Of a stretch of DNA of 64,000 bases, positions 26,786 through 35,904 are shown piece by piece; the stretch's first letter is position 1; each line of letters opens with the position of its first letter. The stretch lies in contig JAZTZO010000051.1 in the NCBI GenBank assembly GCA_045637505.1, forward strand, positions 128,286-192,285, given 5' to 3'. The notes under the pieces were generated by a model that was not told where the DNA came from, made no database searches, and worked only from the letters and a program-made list of their open reading frames with translations. Made by a program: the position numbers and the translations under genes. The DNA is from RGIG4079 sp045637505. GTDB lineage: Bacteria; Bacteroidota; Bacteroidia; Bacteroidales; Muribaculaceae.

Positions 26786-27559
26786 ATGAGTAAAATTATT
26801 GCAATAGCAAACCAAAAAGGTGGTGTAGGTAAAACCACTACTACTATAAATCTATCGGCATCACTTGCCAACGAAGGCAAAAAAGTGCTTATCATTGATG
26901 CCGATCCCCAAGCCAATGCTACTTCAGGCTACGGCATTGACCCTAAATCAATGTCTTCTTCTATTTATGAATGTCTTGTTGATGACTACCCCATTAGTGG
27001 CTCTCAAGTAGAGACTTGCGTAAAAGGTCTTGATCTCATAGGGTCGCGCATTGATTTGGCTGGTGCTGAATTGGAATTGGTAAATAAAGATAATCGCGAA
27101 AAAGTCCTTGCCAATTTATTAACACCAGTAAAAGACTTATACGATTATATTATCATTGACTGTTCTCCATCGCTTGGACTTATCACTGTCAATGCCTTAA
27201 CAGCAGCCGACTCGGTGATAATCCCTGTTCAAGCCGAATATTTTGCTCTTGAAGGTATCAGCAAGTTGCTCAACACAATTCGCATCATTAAATCAAAACT
27301 TAATCCCACTCTTGAAATTGAAGGCTTTTTGTTGACAATGTATGATGCTCGTTTGCGCCTTGCTAATCAAATATATGAAGAATTAAAAGGTCACTTTGGT
27401 GATATGGTATTCAACACCGTTATTCCTCGTAATATACGATTGAGCGAAGCACCAAGCCACGGATTACCAGCAATTCTTTATGATCCCTCAAGCCGTGGTG
27501 CTACAAGCCACATTATGCTTGCTAAAGAAATTATTTCGAAACACAAACGTCAGTCTTAA
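26786..27559 (+). CDS. parA: Chromosome-partitioning ATPase ParA (Soj)
   Basis: 257 residues. The deviant Walker A KGGVGKTTTTINL near residue 12, IIDADPQANATSGYG, and IIDCSPSLGLITVNAL are the ParA/MinD-family motifs. The protein is short and lacks an N-terminal helix-turn-helix, so it is of the chromosomal type that moves on nucleoid DNA in response to ParB. parB follows after 20 bases. No clear TAnnTTTG box is seen; the direct repeats at 26669-26704 lie 82 bases upstream. Confidence 0.96.
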   Translation: MSKIIAIANQKGGVGKTTTTINLSASLANEGKKVLIIDADPQANATSGYGIDPKSMSSSIYECLVDDYPISGSQVETCVKGLDLIGSRIDLAGAELELVNKDNREKVLANLLTPVKDLYDYIIIDCSPSLGLITVNALTAADSVIIPVQAEYFALEGISKLLNTIRIIKSKLNPTLEIEGFLLTMYDARLRLANQIYEELKGHFGDMVFNTVIPRNIRLSEAPSHGLPAILYDPSSRGATSHIMLAKEIISKHKRQS

Positions 27560-27579
27560 ACTTTTAAAACTAATACATT

Positions 27580-28473
27580 ATGGCAGTTAAACGCAATGCT
27601 TTGGGTAGAGGTCTTGACTCGCTAATTTCAATGGACGATGTCCCCGCTCGTGGTTCGTCGGCAATCAACGATATTGCTCTATCGCAAATAAGCCCTAATC
27701 CCGATCAACCTCGTACAACTTTTGACGAAGAAGCCCTTGACGAGTTGGCATCTTCTATTAAAGAACTCGGCATCATACAACCACTCTCTTTGAGAAAAAT
27801 GGGTCCCGATTCTTACCAAATCATTGCCGGTGAACGCCGTTATCGTGCTGCACTACGCGCAGGCCTCACATCGGTACCTGCCTACATTCGCACCGTCAAC
27901 GACACCGAGCTCACCGAAATGGCTTTGATTGAAAACATTCAACGCGAAGACCTCAACGCCATAGAAATTGCTTTGACATTCAAAAAACTCATTGACCAAT
28001 ATAACCTCACACAAGAACGCCTTAGCGAACGCATAGGTAAAAAACGTGCAACTATCGCCAATTTCCTTCGCTTGCTAAAACTTCCTGCCGAAGTTCAACT
28101 CGGTCTTCGCGACAAACGCGTCGATATGGGACATGCTCGAGCACTCCTATCGGTTGAAAAACCATCGTTGCAACTTAAACTTTATAACGAGATTATCCAA
28201 AACGGACTTTCGGTGCGAAAAGTTGAAGAACTTGCCCGTAGTTATAACCAAGCTGCAACCGAAAAAGACACCACCGAAAAAACGGCAAAAAGCAAATACT
28301 CTTCGAGCGATTTTGATATTCTTAAGAAACACCTTTCTAAAACCTTCAAAACCCCCGTTCAGTTCTCTTGCGATAACAATGGTAAAGGAAAAATAACATT
28401 TCCTTTCAAAAATGAGGATGAACTTGAGAGATTAATTACTATCTTTGACGCGTTAAAACTTCAAGACAATTAA
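27580..28473 (+). CDS. parB: Chromosome-partitioning CTPase/DNA-binding protein ParB
   Basis: 297 residues. The N-terminus ALGRGLDSLI is the ParA-stimulating peptide. ISPNPDQPRTTFDEEALDEL and the GERRYRAALRAG motif form the ParB/Srx CTP-binding domain, and ENIQREDLNAIEIA with LSERIGKKRATIANFLRLLKLP forms the parS-binding helix-turn-helix region. A C-terminal dimerisation segment follows a Lys/Thr-rich linker (about 225-240). It is co-transcribed with parA and the next two genes. No parS site resembling the usual palindrome was found in the window. Confidence 0.96.
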   Translation: MAVKRNALGRGLDSLISMDDVPARGSSAINDIALSQISPNPDQPRTTFDEEALDELASSIKELGIIQPLSLRKMGPDSYQIIAGERRYRAALRAGLTSVPAYIRTVNDTELTEMALIENIQREDLNAIEIALTFKKLIDQYNLTQERLSERIGKKRATIANFLRLLKLPAEVQLGLRDKRVDMGHARALLSVEKPSLQLKLYNEIIQNGLSVRKVEELARSYNQAATEKDTTEKTAKSKYSSSDFDILKKHLSKTFKTPVQFSCDNNGKGKITFPFKNEDELERLITIFDALKLQDN

Positions 28474-28534
28474 ATTCTCTCATAAAATTGACCATTTTAT
28501 TAGTTTATTTAATTGATGGTCAATGGTTTAATCA

Positions 28535-29341
28535 ATGACAACGGTTAGAAGAGCAAAAAAGAGCAAAAAAGACGTTTTTTCTAAAAAAGTGGCATTCAGC
28601 ACATTAATTTTTGTGTTGTTATCAACTTTTAACGTTTTTTGCGAAACGCCTCGTTTACCCGTAAAAAAGGGGGACCCAAATCGTGAAAAAAGTAATTTTT
28701 CGTCCGATTCAACTAGCGTTTTACCTATAAGCGAATGGGAGGAAGATTACGACTCTTTATTTTGTGATAGCACCCTTTGCGATAGTTCTATAATTGACAG
28801 CGTTGTCATTACACCAATGATTGAGGAATGGGTAGAACGTGAAGTTGCATTTAACCCCAACCCCACTAAAGCCGTATGGCTTTCGGCTCTATTCCCTGGC
28901 TTGGGACAGATATATAATCGCCGTTATTGGAAACTACCGATTATAGTAGGTGGATACATGGGGCTTGCATATGCAACTACATGGAACAATGGCATGCTGA
29001 GAGACTATTCAGCCGCATATAGCGATATAATGGATAGTGATCCGGCAACTAATAGTTACATGGATTTTTTTCCACCCACTACCCCCGAGAGTAGCCTTGA
29101 CAAAACATGGCTCACAAAAGTATTGAAGTCAAGAAAAGATTTTTATCGCCGTAATCGCGATTTATGTATAATATCTATGGTAGGAGTTTATCTTGTTGCA
29201 ATGGTTGATGCCTATGTTGATGCGTCGTTGTCGCATTTCGACATAAGCCCCGATTTGTCAATCGATGTAGCTCCAGCCGTATTCAAAGAGTCTCACGATC
29301 GCCTGCCATCGGTGGGTGTTCAGTGGGCCATAAACTTTTAA
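28535..29341 (+). CDS. DUF5683 membrane protein
   Basis: 268 residues. A basic N-terminus is followed by a hydrophobic signal or anchor (about 21-36). The family core is KAVWLSALFPGLGQIYNRRYWKLPIIVGGYMGLAYA at about residues 107-142, a re-entrant or membrane hairpin with conserved GLGQIYN. A second hydrophobic stretch (IISMVGVYLVAMVDAYVDA) lies near 210. The role is unknown. The family usually sits between parB and an MltD-like gene in Bacteroidales, as here. Confidence 0.85.
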   Translation: MTTVRRAKKSKKDVFSKKVAFSTLIFVLLSTFNVFCETPRLPVKKGDPNREKSNFSSDSTSVLPISEWEEDYDSLFCDSTLCDSSIIDSVVITPMIEEWVEREVAFNPNPTKAVWLSALFPGLGQIYNRRYWKLPIIVGGYMGLAYATTWNNGMLRDYSAAYSDIMDSDPATNSYMDFFPPTTPESSLDKTWLTKVLKSRKDFYRRNRDLCIISMVGVYLVAMVDAYVDASLSHFDISPDLSIDVAPAVFKESHDRLPSVGVQWAINF

Positions 29342-29358
29342 AACTCTCTCTATTATTT

Positions 29359-31287
29359 ATGATGAAAAAATTTGTATTAAGTTTATTTATTTCATTAGGA
29401 GCCTTAAGTGCGTCGGCCCTACCTATCAACGATTTGCGCAACACTATTAAGGATGACAACATTGTACCTCCCAATAGTTTTGAAACAAATGTTGAAGAAA
29501 TGCAAAACAATTGGTATATCCAAAACTATACCGAATTGGCCGAACCAAAAGAAAAATCAAAAGAAATCATCACCCCCACCGATGAAATTTACATCGAGCG
29601 CTTGCAACGCTTGCAAAATGAAGGTGGTTTCACCATTGAAATGCCTTATAACAATGTAGTGAAATCATATATTGAAATGTACACAAGCAATCGCCGCAAA
29701 GCGCTTGTGGAAAAAATGCTCGGTATGTGGTTATACTACGAGCCTATCTTTGAAGAAGCTCTCGCGAAAGAAGATATGCCTCTCGAGTTGAAATATCTTC
29801 CTATTATAGAATCGGCACTTAACCCCAATGCAGTATCACCTGCAGGTGCTGCCGGACTATGGCAATTTATTCTTTCAACAGGCCGTGGCATGGGACTCGA
29901 AGTAAACTCTTTAATAGATGAACGTCGCGACACATACAAAGCATCTCAAAAAGCAGCCGAATTCCTTAAAAGTCTGTATAAAACATATGGCGACTGGTCA
30001 TTGGCCATCGCTGCCTACAACTGTGGCCCTGGTAATGTAAACAAAGCTATCCGTCGCTCGGGTGGTGGCAAAAAAGATTATTGGGAAATATACAACTACC
30101 TCCCAAAAGAAACTCGCGGATATGTGCCTGCATTCATCGCTGCTGCATATGTGATGAACTATCACAACGAGCATGGCATCAGTTCGGCTCTCGCAAAAAA
30201 ACCTATCCTCACCGATACTGTATGGGTTAAACAACGTCTTAATTTCAAACAAATCTCTGACGTGATTGACCTTGAAGTAGATGCTCTCGAGACACTCAAC
30301 CCTCAATATCGCAAAAACATTATTCCTGGCAGCTACAACAAGCCTTATGTGCTCATTCTTCCTTCTAAACAAGTTTACAGCTACCTAATGAGTGAAAACA
30401 CTATCACTCTCCACGATGCTGAAGAATATGCTCTTCGCAAAACTGCAGAGCCTGGAGTGAGTCGCAATGACCAACGAAACGATGTAGCAGTAGCCAATGT
30501 TGCTCAATCGGCCAGTGAAGTTGCTCAAAACGCTCAAACATCGACCGACGAAAATGCAGGGTTTACATCTAAAGAGGAAATTATTATTCACGAGGTAAAA
30601 AGTGGTGAAACACTAAAATCTATTGCCAACAAATATGGCACAAACACCTCTCGCATCAAGAAAGACAATAACCTCACAAGCAATGTTGTGAGCCGTGGTC
30701 AATCGCTCAAAATCACTACATACAAGAAAGTCCTTGACAATAATAGTTCATTGGCACAAAACAACGCTAAACAAAGCCAAACAACCGTTGTGCCTCCTGC
30801 ACCTAAAAAACAAGAACGCCAATATGAGCCAGTGCCATATCCTAAAAAGAAACGAAACTCAAGCTACGCCGACCGCAGTTCTTCAAAAGTTAAGTCAGAC
30901 AATAGTTACACCGGTAGCACTTATAAGACCGACAAACGTCGCTCACGCAGTAGCTATAGCAAGTCAAAAAAATCATCGGCTTCAAGTTCAAAAAGCAGTA
31001 GCACAAAATCGTCAAAATATGGCAAAAAATCTTCGTCAAAAGACAAAGACAAAGCTTCAAGCAAAAAGTCTTCTAAAGACAAAAAGAAATCTAAAGTAAG
31101 CAAGTCATCTAAAGACAAGAAAAAAACATCTGCTTCTAAATCTTCGTCTAAAGACAAGAAGAAATCTAACGCAACTAAGTCATCAAAAGACAGCAAGAAG
31201 AAAAGTTCTGCATCAAAATCTTCAAGCAAGAAATCAAGCAACAGCAAAAAGTCTTCTTCAAAGTCTAAATCTAAAAAGAAAAAATAA
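29359..31287 (+). CDS. MltD-like lytic transglycosylase with LysM domain and Ser/Lys-rich tail
   Basis: 642 residues from ATG 29359; the next ATG (29362) is equally possible. A frame open from 29323 would overlap the DUF5683 end, while this start gives a clean signal peptide (KKFVLSLFISLGALSASA). The SLT domain carries the catalytic Glu151 in LPIIESALNP, then AAGLWQF and AYNCGPGNVNKAI. One LysM domain (about 412-455, VKSGETLKSIANKYG) binds glycan. Residues from about 495 to the end are almost only Ser, Lys, Asp, Thr and Ala in imperfect SSKDKKKS repeats, a very basic tail of some 150 residues. It would cut glycan strands to anhydromuropeptides in the periplasm. A terminator follows; the rsh gene often found next in Bacteroidales is absent. 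Confidence 0.9.
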   Translation: MMKKFVLSLFISLGALSASALPINDLRNTIKDDNIVPPNSFETNVEEMQNNWYIQNYTELAEPKEKSKEIITPTDEIYIERLQRLQNEGGFTIEMPYNNVVKSYIEMYTSNRRKALVEKMLGMWLYYEPIFEEALAKEDMPLELKYLPIIESALNPNAVSPAGAAGLWQFILSTGRGMGLEVNSLIDERRDTYKASQKAAEFLKSLYKTYGDWSLAIAAYNCGPGNVNKAIRRSGGGKKDYWEIYNYLPKETRGYVPAFIAAAYVMNYHNEHGISSALAKKPILTDTVWVKQRLNFKQISDVIDLEVDALETLNPQYRKNIIPGSYNKPYVLILPSKQVYSYLMSENTITLHDAEEYALRKTAEPGVSRNDQRNDVAVANVAQSASEVAQNAQTSTDENAGFTSKEEIIIHEVKSGETLKSIANKYGTNTSRIKKDNNLTSNVVSRGQSLKITTYKKVLDNNSSLAQNNAKQSQTTVVPPAPKKQERQYEPVPYPKKKRNSSYADRSSSKVKSDNSYTGSTYKTDKRRSRSSYSKSKKSSASSSKSSSTKSSKYGKKSSSKDKDKASSKKSSKDKKKSKVSKSSKDKKKTSASKSSSKDKKKSNATKSSKDSKKKSSASKSSSKKSSNSKKSSSKSKSKKKK

Positions 31288-31307
31288 TAGGGTTCAACCC
31301 CCACCAC

Positions 31308-31345
31308 AACGAGGAGATGCACCACACATCTCCTCGTTTGTTTTA
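31308..31345 (+). terminator. Terminator of the parAB operon
   Basis: A 12-bp perfect stem (31308-31319 with 31327-31338), 7-base loop, T-rich tail. Confidence 0.88.
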
Positions 31346-31429
31346 TATCATCAAGAACAACTGATAGGCATGTTCAATTCTTGACTTTGGATTTCGATTT
31401 GTTTACTAATTAACTATTCATGTTGCTTC

Positions 31430-32098
31430 TCACTTTTTGGGCAAGAGGATATCTTTTAACCCATATTTATTATTAAATTTACACATATCAACCGGTTTGG
31501 GAATACCATTAACTTTGGCAGTCTCGGTATATTGCCATATGGTATATGTTCCTTTGCCGTTAATTTGTGGACTATTTTTACCATAGCGACCTATATATAA
31601 ATGATAGTTGTTGTATTTAGGAGCACAATAGGTGTTATATGAGCGTTGTGTGCCATAAATCATTGGGCTTACACCAAACTTGGCTTTAACTAATGAAATA
31701 AACACATTTAAGCTGTCCTGAAGTTCCTTGATCGATTTTCCATCAGATGTTTCCACATCTACCATAGGGATGAGGTCAATTTTATATATCTTCACAGTGT
31801 TATAGAAATTACTAAATTGCTTATGTGCTCCACTTGTCATTCTAAAAAAATGATATACACCTACTGGCAACCCAACCTTTTTAGCACCTATAATATTCTT
31901 TTTAAATTTAGAATCAACATATGTAGCGCCTTCGGTGGCTTTAATATAAACAAATCCGATTGGCTCTTTTGCTACTTTATTCCAATTGATATCCCCTTGA
32001 TGGTGCGACACATCAATCCCTTTAGGCGAATTTTGAGAACAGCCATAGATAGCAATACAACAAAAAACGACAAGTAACACTAATCGACTCTTAAACAT
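31430..32098 (-). CDS. GH25 lysozyme-like lipoprotein
   Basis: 222 residues. A lipoprotein signal ends at IAIYGC (Cys20), followed directly by the GH25 barrel: GIDVSHHQGDINW carries one catalytic-site Asp, FVYIKATEGATY is a family strand, and LIPMVDVETSDG carries the second Asp and the Glu. GH25 enzymes cut between MurNAc and GlcNAc. Gap to the patatin gene upstream is 20 bases, so they may be co-transcribed. Whether it acts on its own wall or on other bacteria is not shown. Confidence 0.9.
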   Translation of the reverse strand: MFKSRLVLLVVFCCIAIYGCSQNSPKGIDVSHHQGDINWNKVAKEPIGFVYIKATEGATYVDSKFKKNIIGAKKVGLPVGVYHFFRMTSGAHKQFSNFYNTVKIYKIDLIPMVDVETSDGKSIKELQDSLNVFISLVKAKFGVSPMIYGTQRSYNTYCAPKYNNYHLYIGRYGKNSPQINGKGTYTIWQYTETAKVNGIPKPVDMCKFNNKYGLKDILLPKK

Positions 32099-32118
32099 GG
32101 TATTTTAATTATTTTTGA

Positions 32119-34434
32119 TTATTTCATAAATTTGGGGGCGAGTATAAATACGCCAAAGGAAACTCCAAAGTTCCAATTATGCGCGGGGTAACTCATATAG
32201 TTTCCATAAAGCGATAATGCCGCAAATGGGAAGTTATATACCACAGCCAGTTCGCCAAAAAATTCAGGATCTGAAAACCATTTACCATAGTATGGAGTGA
32301 AATTGGTTGTATTTTCACATATTTTTTGGAATGGCAAGAAGCAATGGAATGAGCCTCGAGTTTGAAGATTTTCATTAATCTTCCACACGGGTACTATGCC
32401 GGCTGCCACATATGAGTTAGCTCTAAATGCGGGATTAAATGCATTGTATGACGAAGGAGATGGATTAAACGCAGTGGCATTTACTATAGTAGCATTATAA
32501 TTTGACAATAGTTTTTTGGTAGATGCATATACATCTACTTCAGTACCAAAAGAGAATCGTTTACCAAGCGAGAAGTAATTTTTGGCAATCAATTCTATTT
32601 GCGCCCATTTTACATCCTCGTTTGTAGGTATTGTTTGGGCATTTGTTGGCATATATTTGTAGTCTCCAAGCACCCCCATTGCCGATGTTTTATAAAACGC
32701 GCCTTTTGTGGGATAAAAGTTATTATCAAGTGTATTATACTCAAAGTTTAGCGCTACTTGTCCCAAATTATACACCGATTTATCACGTTGCGCTGTTGCA
32801 AAATCCACATTATTATTTTCGTAGAATTTGTTTTCAAGATGACCATATCCAACAGTCAAATTAGCTTTACCATTGCGTGTTGCCGCTATGGAATATTTCA
32901 CACGTGCAAATGCTTCGGTGGCAGAAATAAATGTGGGCATATTGTCCTCATAAAATAGGTTTTCACTTTCATAAAACTTTTGTCGCGATAATACACCTTG
33001 AAAATCAATTGATGATTGCAAGTGTGTGCGCAACAGCATTCGAGAATATAGTTCCCCAGCCATATAGCTCTGCCCTATCCAAGCATTAAGATTTGCGCTA
33101 AAAGCGTTAAATCGCAATGGTTTATATGCTCCCGACAAAAAGATATAGCTATTAGTCGATGATGTAATATATCCTCCAAAACCTACTACAAATTTATTCT
33201 TAACCGTAGCATCTAAATTTAGGTCAAACGCACCAATTGAATCATTATATTCGGCCGTTGGATATAAGTTCTTGAGTGTTCCTGTTGATATAGAACGGTA
33301 ATATGCATCGCGAGCGTGCTCTACACCAAATGTATCGGTTTGATTTTCATCAAATAGGTATTTTATATACTCATTTTGGGCCTCGGTACCACCTTCTACA
33401 CTTACCTTGCCAAAAGTCAAAGGTGGAGTTTTTGACTTGAACACTCTTCGATTATGTGCGAGTGTTTCGGCCGATATGCGTTTTGTGACACGACCTTTTA
33501 TTGAATCAATCATTGAAATTGTTTTATCATATCCCACTTTATATATTGCCTTTGCTTTGGGGAAATCAAGAAGGTTATATGCTTTCAAGTCAAGGCTCAT
33601 TTTTATTCCGTCTTCACTGGGCAAGTCGGAGTTACTATTTTGAATTATCAAATCTTCGAGCTGAGTCAATACATCATTAGACATTTTTGAACCATCTGAA
33701 GGTGACACATCAACACCTATCATTATCGATGGAGCAAAATCGGTGCGCATCACATCGACGGGGAAGTTATCATATATACCCCCGTCATACACATACATTC
33801 CGTCCATTTTAATAGGTTGGAATACGACTGGGAATGTCATAGAGGCTCGTATTGCTTCACCCAAATCTCCTCTCGAGCACACCATTTTACGCTTATTTAC
33901 AACATCAGATGCAACGCAACGATATGGAACAAATAAATTATCAAAATTGCCATTACATTGAGCCGAATATGTAGAAAACAATTCCATTACAGCAAAATTC
34001 ATTGGCAATGGAGAAATTAAGCTCGACGGTAATATTGACGAAACCAAGGTAGAATCTCCTCTCGATAGAGGCACTTTCAACATAGCTGGTGTGGGATTAT
34101 CTTTTGAGAAATAATAGGTGAGTTTTTCGTTAATCTTACCTGTTGACCAATTAGCAAATTCGGCACTACATATCAAGTCCATCATTTCTTGTGGCGAATA
34201 ACCACATGAATATAATCCACCTACTATGGCACCCATTGATGTTCCAGCGATGTAGTCGATAGGTATCCCATTCTCCTCAAGAGCTTGAATTACTCCAATG
34301 TGAGCGATACCTTTAGCTCCACCTCCACTCAACACCAAACCCACCGACTGCGATTGTTCAGTTTCAACAGCGTAGGCTTTTAATGGCATTATCACTGCCA
34401 TTAATATCATCAATATTGTATATGTTTTTTTCAT
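32119..34434 (-). CDS. Patatin-like phospholipase fused to an outer-membrane barrel (type Vd-like)
   Basis: 771 residues from ATG 34434, chosen because MKKTYTILMILMAVIMPLKAYA is a clean signal peptide; an upstream ATG at 34482 adds 16 residues that overlap the promoter. The patatin domain (about 30-300) has the GGGAKG oxyanion loop, the nucleophile motif GTSMG and the Asp of VYDGGIYDNFPV. A POTRA-like segment (about 340-410) leads to strand-rich barrel sequence to the C-terminus, ending in WNFGVSFGVFILAPKFMK. This is the order of PlpD-type autotransporters, which display a phospholipase at the surface. Cell-surface location is inferred. Confidence 0.87.
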   Translation of the reverse strand: MKKTYTILMILMAVIMPLKAYAVETEQSQSVGLVLSGGGAKGIAHIGVIQALEENGIPIDYIAGTSMGAIVGGLYSCGYSPQEMMDLICSAEFANWSTGKINEKLTYYFSKDNPTPAMLKVPLSRGDSTLVSSILPSSLISPLPMNFAVMELFSTYSAQCNGNFDNLFVPYRCVASDVVNKRKMVCSRGDLGEAIRASMTFPVVFQPIKMDGMYVYDGGIYDNFPVDVMRTDFAPSIMIGVDVSPSDGSKMSNDVLTQLEDLIIQNSNSDLPSEDGIKMSLDLKAYNLLDFPKAKAIYKVGYDKTISMIDSIKGRVTKRISAETLAHNRRVFKSKTPPLTFGKVSVEGGTEAQNEYIKYLFDENQTDTFGVEHARDAYYRSISTGTLKNLYPTAEYNDSIGAFDLNLDATVKNKFVVGFGGYITSSTNSYIFLSGAYKPLRFNAFSANLNAWIGQSYMAGELYSRMLLRTHLQSSIDFQGVLSRQKFYESENLFYEDNMPTFISATEAFARVKYSIAATRNGKANLTVGYGHLENKFYENNNVDFATAQRDKSVYNLGQVALNFEYNTLDNNFYPTKGAFYKTSAMGVLGDYKYMPTNAQTIPTNEDVKWAQIELIAKNYFSLGKRFSFGTEVDVYASTKKLLSNYNATIVNATAFNPSPSSYNAFNPAFRANSYVAAGIVPVWKINENLQTRGSFHCFLPFQKICENTTNFTPYYGKWFSDPEFFGELAVVYNFPFAALSLYGNYMSYPAHNWNFGVSFGVFILAPKFMK

Positions 34435-34460
34435 TTCTCCTAATTTTCTATATAACAGCA

Positions 34461-34468
34461 CAAAGATA
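34461..34468 (-). promoter_or_regulatory. -7 box for the patatin gene
   Basis: TATCTTTG on the minus strand, 26 bases before ATG 34434. It lies inside the reading frame extended to 34482, which favours the shorter start. Confidence 0.45.
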
Positions 34469-34489
34469 TAATTTTCGCTCAAAATCTAA

Positions 34490-34526
34490 AAGAAAAAACA
34501 GTTGCCAATTCTCTTTGACAACTGTC
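34490..34526 (-). terminator. Terminator of serB
   Basis: ACAGTTG (34498-34504) pairs with CAACTGT (34519-34525); on the minus strand the stem is followed by TTTTTTCTTTT. Confidence 0.75.
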
Positions 34527-34558
34527 CTTATCATCATTTTTTTAAAAAATTTTGTCTA

Positions 34559-35782
34559 TTATGAGATAAAAGAGTCCTTGAAACCCAAAAAATAAAGTAT
34601 TCCATCAAGCCCAATTGTTGAAAGCGATTGTTCGGCAGTTTCTTTCACTTTAGGTTTAGCATGGAATGCGATACCAAGTCCAGCGGTAGCAAGCATTGGT
34701 AGGTCGTTTGCTCCATCTCCCACAGCAATTGTTTGTGCTATGTTTACGTTCTCAACTTGGGCTATTAGGCGCAACAATTCGGCCTTGCGTTTACCATCGA
34801 CTATATCTCCCAGGTGACGACCGGTGAGCTTGCCATCAACGATTTCTAGCTCGTTGGCATACACATAGTCAAAGCCAAAGCGTTGCTTGAGATAGTTACC
34901 AAAATAAGTGAAACCTCCCGAAAGTATAGCGGTCTTATACCCTACGCGTTTCAACACCTCAATCAAGCGATCAAGCCCTTCTGTGATAGGGAGATTTTCG
35001 GCAATATCTTTCATCACACTCTCATCAAGACCTTTGAGCAATGCCACGCGCTCGGTAAACGACTCACAGAAATCAATCTCGCCACGCATCGCGCGCTCGG
35101 TAATTTCCTTTACCTTATCGCCTACACCTGCACGAATAGCAAGTTCGTCGATAACCTCGGTTTCGATTAAAGTAGAGTCCATATCAAAGCATATTAAGCG
35201 ACGTGAGCGACGATACATCGTATCTTCTTGCAACGAAATATCCACGCCTTCATTGGCCGACATCTCCATAAATTGCGATTGCATCTCGGCTCGATCACGA
35301 GGAGTGCCACGCACCGAAAATTCAACACATGCTTTTGATAATGGGTTTTCTTTTTCTTCCAAAGGCATACGCCCAGTCAAACGGCGAATGCTATCAATAT
35401 TGAGATTTTGTCGAGAGATTACATCCGATACCAACGCAATATGACGCGATGTCAACTCGCGCCCAAGTGTAGTGATAATCCAGCGTTGCTTACCTTGACG
35501 CCCTACCCAGTCGGTATATTCCTCAACCGAGATGGGAGTGAAATGAATTTGAAAATTCAATTCCGACGTTTTAAACAGCAACTCCTTCATGATATCGCCC
35601 GACACCGAACTATCAGTCTTAAACAAAATTCCGAGCGACAAATAATGATGAATATCAGCCTGCCCAATATCAAGTATATCAGCATCATACTTCGCCAAAA
35701 TACCAGTCAATGCCGCAGTAACCCCAGGGCGGTCATACCCCGAGATATTCACCATTATCAATTCAATCTCTTTAGTTTTCAT
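34559..35782 (-). CDS. serB: Phosphoserine phosphatase with N-terminal ACT domains
   Basis: 407 residues. It removes phosphate from L-phosphoserine, the last step of serine synthesis. The first 180 residues hold ACT-like regulatory folds (IMVNISGYDRPGVTAALTGIL). The HAD phosphatase follows: CFDMDSTLIETEVIDELA with the nucleophile Asp, ILSGGFTYFG, and VGDGANDLPMLATAGLGIAFHAKPK. It has its own promoter and terminator and stands alone. Confidence 0.95.
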   Translation of the reverse strand: MKTKEIELIMVNISGYDRPGVTAALTGILAKYDADILDIGQADIHHYLSLGILFKTDSSVSGDIMKELLFKTSELNFQIHFTPISVEEYTDWVGRQGKQRWIITTLGRELTSRHIALVSDVISRQNLNIDSIRRLTGRMPLEEKENPLSKACVEFSVRGTPRDRAEMQSQFMEMSANEGVDISLQEDTMYRRSRRLICFDMDSTLIETEVIDELAIRAGVGDKVKEITERAMRGEIDFCESFTERVALLKGLDESVMKDIAENLPITEGLDRLIEVLKRVGYKTAILSGGFTYFGNYLKQRFGFDYVYANELEIVDGKLTGRHLGDIVDGKRKAELLRLIAQVENVNIAQTIAVGDGANDLPMLATAGLGIAFHAKPKVKETAEQSLSTIGLDGILYFLGFKDSFIS

Positions 35783-35802
35783 ATCATTGCTATTTTATTC
35801 TT

Positions 35803-35832
35803 CAAAATTACGAATAAAATATTAATTGACAA
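35803..35832 (-). promoter_or_regulatory. Promoter of serB
   Basis: Minus strand: TTG (35830-35832), 19 bases, TAATTTTG (35803-35810), 20 bases before the start. Close to consensus. Confidence 0.6.
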
Positions 35833-35904
35833 GCAGAGAATATCAAATTTCAATGTCATTCTCCTTTGTGATGTTGCCAACATGCTACAAAAAAATAAAT
35901 ATCG

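Noticed and set aside
30954..31325. Minus-strand frame rich in Leu, Asp and Phe
   Set aside because: It is the reverse reading of the Ser/Lys repeat tail of the MltD-like gene.
34908..35444. Long plus-strand reading frame (178 codons)
   Set aside because: Antisense to serB; low-complexity Ser/Arg/Ile translation without family features.
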